A DNA stretch of 36,987 nucleotides from a virus. Every line of letters starts with the position of its first letter. Positions within the stretch are counted from its first letter, which is position 1. The translations under genes and the position numbers were made by a program. Shown here piece after piece: positions 1 through 6,578 of the stretch. Under the pieces are notes generated by a model. It ran no database searches, had not been told where the DNA came from, and was given only the letters and a program-made list of their open reading frames with translations. Location: IMG/VR virus record IMGVR_UViG_3300036832_000730, positions 1 to 36,987 of that record. The stretch is one strand, 5' to 3'.

Positions 1-238
1 GGTAGTCGGTCCCAGTGACGCCACCGCTGAGTGTAGCGTACAACACCCGGCCATGCACCTGGACCGGGCCGATCGTCCACTCGGTCTCGGCAAAGGTCGG
101 TGGTACCACGTTGTGGAAGATGTCGAGCACGCCGGCGGTGATGCCGACGCCGGGCGGGATAATGGCGGAAAAATCCATGCCGAAGGTGCAACTCTCACCC
201 GGAGCAAATTCCGGGCTATAGCGGCGGGTGAGCGGCAT
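1..238 (-). CDS. Phage virion-associated hypothetical protein, N-terminal part (truncated by window edge)
   Basis: Reading leftward from an ATG at 238, an open frame of 79 codons runs off the window start. It opens MPLTRRYSPEFAPGESCTFG, followed by a 'FSAIIPPGVGITAG' stretch and 'GPVQVHGRVLYATLSGG', a short beta-rich pattern. I recall this style of roughly 100-residue protein lying near tail genes of phages from Hyphomicrobiales, but the function is not known to me. It starts 29 nt after the stop of the gene at 268-573 and is probably co-transcribed with it. No strong Shine-Dalgarno is visible. The C-terminus lies outside the window. Confidence 0.6.
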   Translation of the reverse strand, partial: MPLTRRYSPEFAPGESCTFGMDFSAIIPPGVGITAGVLDIFHNVVPPTFAETEWTIGPVQVHGRVLYATLSGGVTGTDY

Positions 239-267
239 TGGTGGCCTGATCTGTCGGCGGAACCATA

Positions 268-573
268 TCAGCGCCGCCGCGTGTTCGCCACCCAGCGCGC
301 CGCCACCATGCGATGCACCCACAGACCCGGCGTGCCAATGACATTGCCGTCAGGATCAGCGAGATAGAATAACTCGCTGTCATGAAGGATTAAGGCCGGC
401 GCGAGTTGCACTGGGCCGCTGCGGCCGTCATTGAGCGGCAACGCCGTCACGCTGCGGCCACGGCCCAGCGGACTGGGAATTCCAACCTCATTACTGGTTG
501 GGTCAACAAGTGGAGGCCCTTGATTGTCAACGAGAATTTCTGGGCGCGGGGATAAGTTCCGTAATGCCGTCAT
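268..573 (-). CDS. Hypothetical phage protein, 101 aa
   Basis: A 101-codon frame starting at ATG 573 (MTALRNLSPRPEILVDNQG). An in-frame TTG at 591 would add six residues. The middle reads 'LILHDSELFYLADPDGNVIGTPGLWVHRMV', which looks like short beta strands. No catalytic motif, membrane segment or signal peptide is visible. It is followed by the truncated gene at the left edge, so the two probably form one small minus-strand unit, possibly the tail end of the virion genes. Function not recognised. Confidence 0.5.
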   Translation of the reverse strand: MTALRNLSPRPEILVDNQGPPLVDPTSNEVGIPSPLGRGRSVTALPLNDGRSGPVQLAPALILHDSELFYLADPDGNVIGTPGLWVHRMVAARWVANTRRR

Positions 574-682
574 TTGCCTGTTGTATCGCAAAGCGGCGCG
601 GGTTTACAGTGACCGGATCGTGACGGCGAGCGTGCATGCAACACGCGAGCAAACCACGAGAACAGTCCGTATAAAAAGAGAA

Positions 683-706
683 AGGGGCCAGTTGTCGCTG
701 GCCCCT
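683..706 (-). terminator. Intrinsic terminator (minus strand) or 5' mRNA hairpin (plus strand)
   Basis: A perfect 9-bp stem AGGGGCCAG/CTGGCCCCT (683-691 with 698-706) closes a 6-nt loop. On the minus strand it is followed by TTTCTCTTTTTA, the form of an intrinsic terminator. No minus gene lies immediately to its right, so it may stop leftward read-through. On the plus strand a TATAAA at 670-675 lies just upstream. If that is a -10 box, the replication transcript would begin with this hairpin as a stabilising 5' structure. The matching -35 is poor. The rest of 574-798 shows no gene I can support. Confidence 0.55.
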
Positions 707-798
707 GGATAGGAAGGAAACCGAACCTCCCACCAGAGGTCCGTAAGCAACAACACCACTAGTGCCAACCAGAGGTGATCCACGCCCAAGGAGGGGCC

Positions 799-864
799 GT
801 GAACATGACCAACATAGTCATCGTCTATTTCCCTGACAACCTAATTTTCAAACGGGTGCCGTGA
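799..864 (+). CDS. Tiny leader ORF coupled to the primase gene, 21 aa
   Basis: A very good Shine-Dalgarno, AAGGAGG at 788-794, precedes GTG 799 (4-nt gap) and ATG 805 in the same frame. The frame encodes (VN)MTNIVIVYFPDNLIFKRVP and ends with TGA 862-864. That stop overlaps the ATG of the primase gene (TGATG). The primase has no good ribosome-binding site of its own, so this ORF probably acts by translational coupling. It may also be a functional peptide, but nothing shows that. Confidence 0.55.
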   Translation: MNMTNIVIVYFPDNLIFKRVP

Positions 865-2756
865 TGGCACTCGACCAAACAGATTTGATTGCTGCCGCAG
901 AAAAGCTGTGGGGACCACCAACCAGCAAGCAAGGCAACGAGTGGCGGTTCGGGGCGCACGGCTCAAAGTCCATAGATATCAAAGACTTAGTATGGTACGA
1001 CCACGAGCTTGAGGTCGGCGGCGGCGTCGTCGATCTGTGCGCTCAGGCCGGCATCAAACCCAACGGCCATGACGCCAATGAAAATGCCTGGACGATCTAC
1101 GACTACCAGGACGAAAAGTCCGAGTTGTTGTTCCAGGTGGTGCGGAAGCCGGGACATAAATTTCTACAACGGCGCGGCCCCAGCGGGCCTTGGAACTTAA
1201 AGGGTGTGCGCCGGGTGCTGTACCGGCTGCCGGAATTGCTGGCATCAAGCGGCGGCGTGTTCGTCTGTGAAGGCGAGAAGGATGTCGATAACCTGCGCGC
1301 GCTCGGTGTTGCCGCCACCACCAACCCCGGCGGCGCGGGTAAGTGGCGCAGTGAGTATGGAATTTTTCTCAAAGACCGTGATGTCGTGATCCTGCCCGAC
1401 AATGATGTCGCCGGCATCAGTCACGCCCATCAAGTCAAAAAACTTGTCAGCGGTATCGCTAAGTCGGTGCGCATCCTACACCTACCTGACCTACCCGAGA
1501 AGGGCGACGTGTCGGATTGGATCGCGGCTGGCCACGACGCCGCTGATCTGGCCGAGCTGCTGTTTGATCTGAAAGAAGAAGTTGATCTCGATGAGACCGC
1601 TGATTGGCTCGGCCTATGCGCCGTCACCAAGAATGGTGAGCCGCTGCCGACCTTGGAGAATATGCTGATCGGACTGCGCAACGATACAAAGTACAAAGAC
1701 CGTCTCAGCTTCAATGAAATGCTGCGCGCCCCCATGGTCACCAACTCAGCTCCGGTAGCCATCGAAGACAACGACATCACCGACATCCAGGAATACTTCC
1801 AGATCGCCGGCCTGAAGAAAATCAGCCGCGACACCGTGCGGCAGGCCGTCGTCGGCTACGCCAGCGACCACCCCTACCACCCCATCCGCGAGTATCTGAA
1901 CAACCTGCAGTGGGATCAGCAACCACGGTCTTTAGTGAGCTATCTCGGCGCTGCCGGCACCGACTACAACAAAGCCATCTGCTCGATGTTTCTGATCTCG
2001 ATGGTGGCAAGAATTTTTCGGCCGGGCTGCAAGGTCGACCACATGCTGGTGCTGGAAGGCCCGCAAGGGGTGAGAAAATCCACCGCCTGCCGGGTGTTGT
2101 TCGGTGATGAATACTTCTCCGATGACCTCCCCGACATCAGCCAAAAAGATGCCAAGCAACATCTGCGTGGTAAGTGGGGCATCGAGATCGCCGAAATGCA
2201 CGTCTTCGGCAAAGTCGAAAGTTCGCATCTGAAAAGTTTTATTTCACGCCAGACCGAACGCTACCGACCACCATACGGCCATATGGAGGTCGATGAACAA
2301 CGGCAGTGCGTGTTCATCGGCACCACCAACAAAGACACGTATCTCAAAGATGAAACTGGCGGCCGAAGGTTCTGGCCGCTGATCACCGGCGAGATCGACA
2401 TCGAAGGGCTGAAACGCGATCGCAACCAGCTCCTCGCCCAGGCCGTCGCCGAATTCAAAAACGAAGTGCCGTGGTGGCCGGATCACGACTTCGAGGAAGG
2501 AACCATCGCCGGCGAGCAGGCCGCCCGCTACGACCAGGATGCGTGGTTCTCGACCGTCCAGGAGTACGTCAATGGCTCCCAAGCCACCGCTTTTAGCATC
2601 GCCCAAGTCGCCCGCGGCGCGCTCGAAATGAGCCCCGCCCACGTCGACCGTGGCGTCCAACTGCGCCTCGCCAACATCCTGCGTGAGCTGAAATGCAAGC
2701 AAAAACATAGAGGTACAGGAAATGTCTGGGTGAAACCCGGACTGTTTGAGGAGTGA
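864..2756 (+). CDS. TOPRIM primase / VirE-family P-loop ATPase (phage replication protein)
   Basis: 630 residues, probable replicative primase-helicase. Residues 1-60 resemble the degenerate front end seen in such phage primases ('VGGGVVDLC', no zinc cysteines). A TOPRIM core spans about 130-220, with E136 in 'VFVCEGEKD' and D179/D181 in 'VVILPDND'. A virulence-associated-E type ATPase spans about 340-560: Walker A at 399-407 (GPQGVRKST), Walker-B-like 'GIEIAEM' near 440-445, and the family signature 'GTTNKDTYLKDETGGRRFWP' at 486-505. The Walker A carries Arg404 where a canonical P-loop has Gly. The C-terminal about 70 residues may be a winged helix. ATG 864 was chosen because it overlaps the leader stop; GTG 861 is the alternative. 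The stop codon lies inside the first iteron of the downstream repeat array. Confidence 0.9.
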   Translation: MALDQTDLIAAAEKLWGPPTSKQGNEWRFGAHGSKSIDIKDLVWYDHELEVGGGVVDLCAQAGIKPNGHDANENAWTIYDYQDEKSELLFQVVRKPGHKFLQRRGPSGPWNLKGVRRVLYRLPELLASSGGVFVCEGEKDVDNLRALGVAATTNPGGAGKWRSEYGIFLKDRDVVILPDNDVAGISHAHQVKKLVSGIAKSVRILHLPDLPEKGDVSDWIAAGHDAADLAELLFDLKEEVDLDETADWLGLCAVTKNGEPLPTLENMLIGLRNDTKYKDRLSFNEMLRAPMVTNSAPVAIEDNDITDIQEYFQIAGLKKISRDTVRQAVVGYASDHPYHPIREYLNNLQWDQQPRSLVSYLGAAGTDYNKAICSMFLISMVARIFRPGCKVDHMLVLEGPQGVRKSTACRVLFGDEYFSDDLPDISQKDAKQHLRGKWGIEIAEMHVFGKVESSHLKSFISRQTERYRPPYGHMEVDEQRQCVFIGTTNKDTYLKDETGGRRFWPLITGEIDIEGLKRDRNQLLAQAVAEFKNEVPWWPDHDFEEGTIAGEQAARYDQDAWFSTVQEYVNGSQATAFSIAQVARGALEMSPAHVDRGVQLRLANILRELKCKQKHRGTGNVWVKPGLFEE

Positions 2757-2864
2757 ACCAAGTGAACCATGTGAACCATAATCCCAATATAGCCGTACAC
2801 GCGCTACTAGGGTGTGTGGGGGGGTATATTGGGAATTTGGTTCACTTGGTTCACTAGGTTCACT
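2752..2864. repeat. Inverted iteron array, candidate replication origin
   Basis: Three tandem 9-mers (AGTGAACCA at 2752 and 2761, TGTGAACCA at 2770) are followed by an AT-rich 'taatcccaatata'. After a 33-nt GC-rich spacer (2792-2824) the same block returns inverted at 2825-2864 (tatattggga..., then three GGTTCAC units). The two 40-nt arms differ at only about four positions. Iterons, dyad symmetry, AT-rich segments and a place directly behind the primase gene fit a theta-type origin or a binding site for the replication protein. It could also act as a large RNA hairpin or terminator-like element. Confidence 0.65.
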
Positions 2865-2910
2865 GAAGACCCCCCTAACGGGGGCGCGCCCTGCCCCAAA
2901 GGAGAGCAAA

Positions 2911-3102
2911 ATGTGGAAGGTCATCGTCTGGTTGAGTGGTGGCGCGGTCAGTGCGGACCACGCCCTGGTCGCCAAGTTCCGGTTCTCAAAAGCGGCGTTC
3001 GCGGCCCGCGACTTCTTCCGCGAGCGTGGAGCCCAGGCCGAGGTCGTTAATGATGTTGATGGCGGCACAGCCGGTATTGTTCAGGTCGAGGACAGGCGGT
3101 AG
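2911..3102 (+). CDS. Hypothetical protein, 63 aa
   Basis: ATG 2911 is set by a strong AAAGGAGA at 2898-2905. The protein begins MWKVIVWLSGGAVSADHALV and continues 'FRFSKAAFAARDFFRERGAQAEVVNDVDGGTAGIVQVEDRR', an alternating strand-helix-strand pattern of a small alpha/beta protein. No signal peptide or Cys pair is visible. The stop lies 2 nt before the start of the next gene, so they are one operon. Function not recognised. Confidence 0.65.
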   Translation: MWKVIVWLSGGAVSADHALVAKFRFSKAAFAARDFFRERGAQAEVVNDVDGGTAGIVQVEDRR

Positions 3103-3104
3103 CC

Positions 3105-3560
3105 ATGGACCCCGACAAGAAAAAGCGCTTGACGCAGCTCCTCGGCATGATGGGCTCGCAGCACGACGGTGAAATCCTCAACGCCGCTCGGCTGGCGCAG
3201 CGGATGATCGGGTCGGAAGGACTGACCTGGGAGGAGGTGCTGTCGTCCGGTAATGGCGCAATCAGTCAGGACGACATGCAGCGGCTGTTCGATGCCGGCT
3301 TCCGTAAGGGCTACGACGACGGCTATCGGCGCGGCCTCGCCGAAGGCCACGCCAAGCGTGTGCCCAGCGCACGTGAGCCCGGCACCTCGTTTATCTCCTG
3401 GGTGCGCGGCTTGCGTGATGTCTACAATGACGATCTGACCGACTGGGAGCAGGGCTTCGTCGAGAGCTTCATCGAGCGCGGCTGGGCGATGCCGACACCA
3501 AAACAGCGTGTGGTGTTCGAGCGCATCGCCGCTAAGCTCAGTATGGAGTGTCCGTCATGA
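3105..3560 (+). CDS. Hypothetical early protein with DUF2786-like N-terminus, 151 aa
   Basis: 151 residues. The start MDPDKKKRLTQLLGMM, then 'HDGEILNAARLAQRMI' and 'GLTWEEVL', recalls the N-terminal helices of DUF2786-type proteins, where an LLxLA helix is followed by an AA..A..LM helix. The middle is Tyr/Gly/Arg-rich ('FRKGYDDGYRRGLAEGHAK'). The C-terminus ('LTDWEQGFVESFIERGW', 'PTPKQRVVFERIAAKL') looks helical, like small phage proteins near replication genes. It overlaps the next gene by 4 nt (ATGA). The resemblance is by memory only; role unknown. Confidence 0.65.
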   Translation: MDPDKKKRLTQLLGMMGSQHDGEILNAARLAQRMIGSEGLTWEEVLSSGNGAISQDDMQRLFDAGFRKGYDDGYRRGLAEGHAKRVPSAREPGTSFISWVRGLRDVYNDDLTDWEQGFVESFIERGWAMPTPKQRVVFERIAAKLSMECPS

Positions 3561-3907
3561 GCGACGATGACTGGCCGCCGCTCGACGAGCCCGAACTGCA
3601 CGCCCAGCGCTACGATCCCGATACCGCGAAGGCGACCGCCGCCCGGATCAAAATTCTGTCGCAGGCCAGCCGAGTGCTGAAAGCCTACGCCATCACCGGG
3701 CGTGAACTCACCGACCATGATGCTTACCGGCTGGCTGGCTTTCCGGCCGGCAGAACATCGCATCAACGGTGTTCTGATTTGCGCTGGTGGGGCCTCATCG
3801 AACGGGTCGGCAAGCGCGGGCTGACACCGTCCGGGCATAGCGCCCACCTGTGCCGGATCACCGAGCTGGGCATCCGGTTCTTGCTCAAGCTGGAGCCGTT
3901 CCATTGA
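3557..3907 (+). CDS. Winged-helix DNA-binding protein (putative early regulator), 116 aa
   Basis: ATG 3557 overlaps the previous stop (ATGA) and has GGAG at suitable spacing. The 116 residues contain 'ITGRELTDHDAYRLAGFPAG', 'SHQRCSDLRWWGLIERVGKR' and 'CRITELGIRFL'. This is the order helix, recognition helix and wing found in winged-helix proteins that begin with a domain counting open versus restricted reading (MarR-like fold). A role in regulating replication or early transcription is inferred from fold and position. It overlaps the small membrane ORF downstream by 4 nt. Confidence 0.65.
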   Translation: MSDDDWPPLDEPELHAQRYDPDTAKATAARIKILSQASRVLKAYAITGRELTDHDAYRLAGFPAGRTSHQRCSDLRWWGLIERVGKRGLTPSGHSAHLCRITELGIRFLLKLEPFH

Positions 3908-3996
3908 AGTGGACGATCACCACCAGCATCATCGTCGGTGCCGCCGTCATGGTGTATTTCGGTGTGCTCGCCGTGCAGTACTGGGCGCATCACTAG
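3904..3996 (+). CDS. Single-span membrane peptide, 30 aa
   Basis: TTG 3904 overlaps the previous stop (TTGA). The frame gives MKWTITTSIIVGAAVMVYFG then 'VLAVQYWAHH', a basic-polar N-terminus and one hydrophobic span. The tight overlap with the regulator gene and the lack of any other coding option support it; no separate ribosome-binding site is visible. Similar very small membrane peptides occur elsewhere in this window (10813, 29814, 36441). Confidence 0.45.
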   Translation: MKWTITTSIIVGAAVMVYFGVLAVQYWAHH

Positions 3997-4055
3997 AACA
4001 AAAAGTGAAAGCCAAAAACTGGACAAAAAATCTGGAAAATTAATTTGTGGCAGAT

Positions 4056-4089
4056 ATGTCGTAGCACGACATAATTGTAAATTTTTTTT
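4056..4089 (+). terminator. Rho-independent terminator of the replication operon
   Basis: A perfect 7-bp stem ATGTCGT/ACGACAT (4056-4062 with 4066-4072), 3-nt loop, is followed by AATTGTAAA and eight T residues (4082-4089). It lies 60 nt after the last plus-strand stop. In the other direction the stem is followed by an AT-rich tract with TTTTTT near 4025, so it may also end the leftward small RNA. The AT-rich stretch 3997-4055 holds no gene that I can see. Confidence 0.7.
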
Positions 4090-4101
4090 CTGGGAATATT
4101 C

Positions 4102-4188
4102 AGCATGGGGCGCGGCCCGAGAGCGATCGCTACGTCCAAGAGACGTTCGAGCGGGTCCTCCCCCATGCTAACACATCACGTTAGCTAT
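4102..4188 (-). ncRNA. Candidate structured small RNA transcribed leftward
   Basis: The leftward promoter at 4194-4222 predicts a start near 4186-4188. The transcript can form hairpin I, GCTAAC/GTTAGC (4167-4172 with 4180-4185). A long imperfect hairpin II has a perfect 9-bp base (4102-4110 with 4161-4169), a second helix (4114-4119 with 4152-4158, one bulge) and a 5-bp apical stem ACGTC/GACGT (4132-4136 with 4142-4146). Hairpins I and II share bases 4167-4169, so they exclude each other at that edge, as in a switch or attenuator. No ORF explains this conservation of pairing. The transcript could extend to the terminator stem at 4056-4072. I do not recognise a known RNA family. Confidence 0.5.
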
Positions 4189-4191
4189 GAG

Positions 4192-4243
4192 CATGTGTAG
4201 CACGGCCGCCTAGCAATGTCAAGAGAAAAAGTTGGGCGGACTA
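4192..4243. repeat. 52-bp inverted repeat, left copy
   Basis: Bases 4192-4243 are identical to the reverse complement of 36936-36987. The match stops at 4244 on one side; on the other side it stops only because the window ends. The copy contains a full leftward promoter. A perfect 52-bp match in unrelated surroundings indicates recent duplication, selection as a control element, or an assembly break at a repeat. Confidence 0.9.
4194..4222 (-). promoter_or_regulatory. Strong sigma70-type promoter, leftward
   Basis: Read on the minus strand: consensus -35 TTGACA (4222-4217), a 17-nt spacer, then TACACA (4199-4194) preceded by TGC, an extended -10 element. It drives the candidate small RNA. The identical element in the right-end repeat points outward. 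Confidence 0.65.
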
Positions 4244-4269
4244 TAGCTTCTTTTTGTAAAGAAAAATAC

Positions 4270-4298
4270 TTGACAGCGCGAGTGGGTAGTCTATTTAT
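4270..4298 (+). promoter_or_regulatory. Putative rightward promoter for 4304-4870
   Basis: TTGACA at 4270-4275, then 16-17 nt, then TATTTA/ATTTAT at 4292-4298. The -10 is imperfect. The predicted start falls at about 4304, the A of an ATG, so the first mRNA may be leaderless. Confidence 0.45.
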
Positions 4299-4303
4299 CG
4301 GTT

Positions 4304-4558
4304 ATGTCCAAGTGGGTAAAGTTCCTCCTGGTCCTGGCTTGGGGCATGGTGATCCGCAGCGGCAACGAAGCCCTGTTGATCCTGCTCGTCTTTCCCTTGC
4401 TGTTGCTGATCCCAGCTCAACATCACGACGAGATCAAACATGAAAGTGTACCCTTTCGACGAAATCGCTCAGCGGGTAGCCGAAATCTTAGATGGCACAT
4501 CTACCGCCGAGAACTACCTCGCTATGAAAGCCGTTGTCGGCGGCAATCCCCACGTTGA
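4304..4558 (+). CDS. Possible small membrane protein, 84 aa (C-terminal half doubtful)
   Basis: MSKWVKFLLVLAWGMVIRSG then 'EALLILLVFPLLLLIPAQHHDE' gives two hydrophobic segments in the first 40 residues, typical of a small inner-membrane protein. From about residue 46 the frame overlaps the zinc-ribbon gene at 4440 by 119 nt and becomes Arg/Ser-rich, as an off-frame reading would. The ATG coincides with the expected transcription start and has no Shine-Dalgarno, so leaderless initiation is possible. The real product may be shorter, or the ORF may not be translated. Confidence 0.35.
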   Translation: MSKWVKFLLVLAWGMVIRSGNEALLILLVFPLLLLIPAQHHDEIKHESVPFRRNRSAGSRNLRWHIYRRELPRYESRCRRQSPR

Positions 4559-4724
4559 GGTCTTTCAGCAATTCAACTGTGCCGCCTGTGGAGCGAAGCA
4601 AACCATGCCTGATCCCAACGTGCTCTACACCGCCGGCAAGTGCGAGGAATGCGGCGCGATCACCAACCTGCGCAAGTACGGCTGCAACTATGCGGTCCAC
4701 TACAGCCGGCCGGCCAAACGATGA
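4440..4724 (+). CDS. Zinc-ribbon protein, 94 aa
   Basis: 94 residues starting MKVYPFDEIAQRVAEILDGT. Residues about 46-73 hold two CxxC pairs ('FNCAACGAKQ' and 'GKCEECGAITN'), the arrangement of a small zinc ribbon that could bind nucleic acid or a host protein. The N-terminal 40 residues look helical. No clear ribosome-binding site precedes the ATG; the stop overlaps the next gene by 4 nt (ATGA). Partner and function are unknown. Confidence 0.6.
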   Translation: MKVYPFDEIAQRVAEILDGTSTAENYLAMKAVVGGNPHVEVFQQFNCAACGAKQTMPDPNVLYTAGKCEECGAITNLRKYGCNYAVHYSRPAKR

Positions 4725-4870
4725 CCCAGATCATCATCACCTACACGGTGGCCGCCGTCATCATGTGGATACATGCCGGTGACCTGACAGAACTCGCCAT
4801 CGGGGTGGGTGGGGCGTGGACGTTGATTACCGCTATCCTATGGCTGGTTCCCCAACAAAGCGCCAACTGA
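4721..4870 (+). CDS. Two-span membrane protein, 49 aa (holin-like size)
   Basis: ATG 4721 overlaps the previous stop. The 49 residues contain two hydrophobic segments, 'IIITYTVAAVIMWI' and 'IGVGGAWTLITAILWLV', joined by a short acidic loop. Size and topology would suit a holin or spanin-like accessory, and the endolysin gene lies next door. It is on the opposite strand, though, and its last 38 nt overlap the endolysin 3' end. Another membrane candidate for lysis is at 11551-11817. Confidence 0.5.
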   Translation: MTQIIITYTVAAVIMWIHAGDLTELAIGVGGAWTLITAILWLVPQQSAN

Positions 4871-5858
4871 CCTGCCCCATACCTTCCAGCCCGATGGCCC
4901 TAGCGGCGGCCGGGGTGATGTCGATGCCGGCTCCGTTCGGCACCCGCCCTTCATTCGGTCCGCGCGGCAGCTCCATGTCGTTCTCGGCGCAGGTCTCTGC
5001 CAGTGGTCGGCGGTTGTTCTGCCAATACGGATCGTCGGTCAGCCACGGTCCGAGATCGCGGATGGCACAGACCACCTCCCGGCCGGTAGCGAGATTGTGC
5101 ACCACAACCTCGGGCAGCGCGCCCTGGAATTTCCAGGGCAGCGCCACGCCCATTTCGCTATCGGTGATCGGATCGAACGGTGGGTAGGCCGAGTTGTTGG
5201 GATCGGAGCCGCCGCCGAACACCGAGCATTTGATGTCGGTGGTGTAGGGTGAAAATTTACCGACACCGACCGGCGGTGGTTCGGGCTCGGTTGGTGGCTC
5301 CACTGGCGGCTCGATCGGAGCCTCGTCGATGACTTTGCCGCTGATGGCCTCGGCGATGGCGGCGCAGATCGCGGTAAATTCATCGCGATACAAATCAGTG
5401 TCGGCGTGGCTGTCGACAAAGCAAACCTCAACCAGGATCGCCGGCTCTTCGGTGCCATTCAGGAAAGCTAGATCGCTGCGATATTTGGGGCCACGATCAA
5501 TAAATCCGCCGGCTTGGCTAATCTTGTCGGCGACCGTGCCGGCCAACGTTTCCTGAGTGACATACAGGCATTCGGTGCCCATCGGCTTCGAGGTCACCTC
5601 AAAGGCATTGAAGTGGATCGAGACATCGAGATCGCGGCCCTGGGCGTTGTGGAAATTCACAATCCGGTTCAGGTTCTCGCTCTGCGAGGTCGAGGTATCG
5701 TCGTGGTAGGTCACGGTGTCGACGCCGACCGACCGCAGCATGGCGGCGGTCTCCTCGACCACGCGGCGGGCCTCGTTGACTTCGTCCAATCCCCAGGGTG
5801 GCGGGCCGGCAGCACCCCGAATGTATTTGCCATGGCCACTCGAAATCACGATTTTCAT
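4833..5858 (-). CDS. Endolysin: N-acetylmuramoyl-L-alanine amidase (Amidase_3) with C-terminal double-psi barrel
   Basis: 341 residues; start set by AGGAGGA four nt before ATG 5858. The N-terminal amidase spans about 1-175: H9 in 'SSGHGKY', E26 in 'LDEVNEA', H82 in 'SIHFNAF' and the catalytic-type E144 in 'LVEVCFVDS' match the zinc ligands and acid of Amidase_3 enzymes, which cut the amide bond between muramic acid and L-Ala of peptidoglycan. A Pro/Glu linker ('PPVEPPTEPEPPP', about 180-196) leads to a domain with 'VVCAIRDLGPW' and 'DITPAAARAIGL', like the RlpA/expansin double-psi barrel. No signal peptide is visible, so a holin should be needed. The two-domain form is less common than single amidases. 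Confidence 0.9.
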   Translation of the reverse strand: MKIVISSGHGKYIRGAAGPPPWGLDEVNEARRVVEETAAMLRSVGVDTVTYHDDTSTSQSENLNRIVNFHNAQGRDLDVSIHFNAFEVTSKPMGTECLYVTQETLAGTVADKISQAGGFIDRGPKYRSDLAFLNGTEEPAILVEVCFVDSHADTDLYRDEFTAICAAIAEAISGKVIDEAPIEPPVEPPTEPEPPPVGVGKFSPYTTDIKCSVFGGGSDPNNSAYPPFDPITDSEMGVALPWKFQGALPEVVVHNLATGREVVCAIRDLGPWLTDDPYWQNNRRPLAETCAENDMELPRGPNEGRVPNGAGIDITPAAARAIGLEGMGQVSWRFVGEPAIG

Positions 5859-5888
5859 GGCGTCCTCCTGGATGCTGCCGGGTGTTTG

Positions 5889-6473
5889 TTACCGACGTGT
5901 TGCGGTCGGTGACGCTTGTGACGACGACGGTGCCGGTGCCGGCACGTTGGGTGTCCCGACCACAACCCAGCCGGTCTCTTCACTCCAGCCTATGTGCCAC
6001 TCGATCAGCTTCGGCCGCTCGCCACCCGGAGGTGTCGGCGGCAGGAAGATCGGCGGCGTCGGGAACGGCTCATTGGAGCCGCCCCAGATGCCGAGCGGTG
6101 GCGGCGGGATCACGATCGGATGCGCCGGCACTCCGGGTGATACGGCGTCCGGCGGGATGACGATCGGATGGGTCGGGAACGGATCGGTCGGTCCCCAGAT
6201 GCCGGGCGGCAGATAGATCGGGTGTTCCGGCTTGCCGTTGCCGAGGCTGCCCGGCGGGATGACAATCGGATGCGCCGGATAGATCGGAATGTAGATCGGG
6301 TGCGTCGGCACTCCCGGCCCGATGCTGTCTGGAGGAATAATCACGATCGGCGGTGTCGGAAACGGTTCATTGCCGCCACCCCAGATGCCGGGCGGCTCAC
6401 CACCGGGCGCGATCGGATGCGTCGGCACACCCGGCGTCATCGGGGTAATCAAGGCGTAAAAGCTTCTCGGCAT
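5889..6473 (-). CDS. Proline-rich repeat protein, 194 aa
   Basis: ATG 6473 follows AGGAGA at good spacing; longer starts upstream lack a site. After MPRSFYALITPMTPG the protein is built of about eight degenerate units of the form P-(T/A/E)-(H/P)-P-I-(V/Y/F)-I-P-P, some joined by 'GIWGG(G/S)NEPFPTPP'. It ends with a non-repeat part 'LIEWHIGWSEETGWVVVG'. Such a chain would be extended, like a virion spacer, fibre stalk or surface-binding arm. It lies just upstream of the endolysin on the same strand. The repeats are also visible in the DNA, so unit number may vary. Confidence 0.65.
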   Translation of the reverse strand: MPRSFYALITPMTPGVPTHPIAPGGEPPGIWGGGNEPFPTPPIVIIPPDSIGPGVPTHPIYIPIYPAHPIVIPPGSLGNGKPEHPIYLPPGIWGPTDPFPTHPIVIPPDAVSPGVPAHPIVIPPPPLGIWGGSNEPFPTPPIFLPPTPPGGERPKLIEWHIGWSEETGWVVVGTPNVPAPAPSSSQASPTATRR

Positions 6474-6578
6474 TGCTGTCTCCTGTTCAATGGGGATGAA
6501 AATTGCTAACAAATGCGTGGTAGCACCGGGGCATGACAGATGCCACTGCGCGGCAGCGTCAGCGATCGAATTCACGAG

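Noticed and set aside
604-789. 61-codon hydrophobic minus-strand frame
   Set aside because: It contains the perfect terminator hairpin in its centre, lacks a convincing ribosome-binding site, and its hydrophobicity may be chance.
2244-3068. 274-codon minus-strand frame covering the iterons
   Set aside because: Antisense to the primase and runs through the repeat array; the VH-rich part is only a translation of the iterons.
4102-4169. tRNA gene in the structured element
   Set aside because: The closing 9-bp stem recalls an acceptor stem, but no T-arm (GTTCNANNC with a 5-bp stem), D-arm or anticodon stem can be drawn on either strand.
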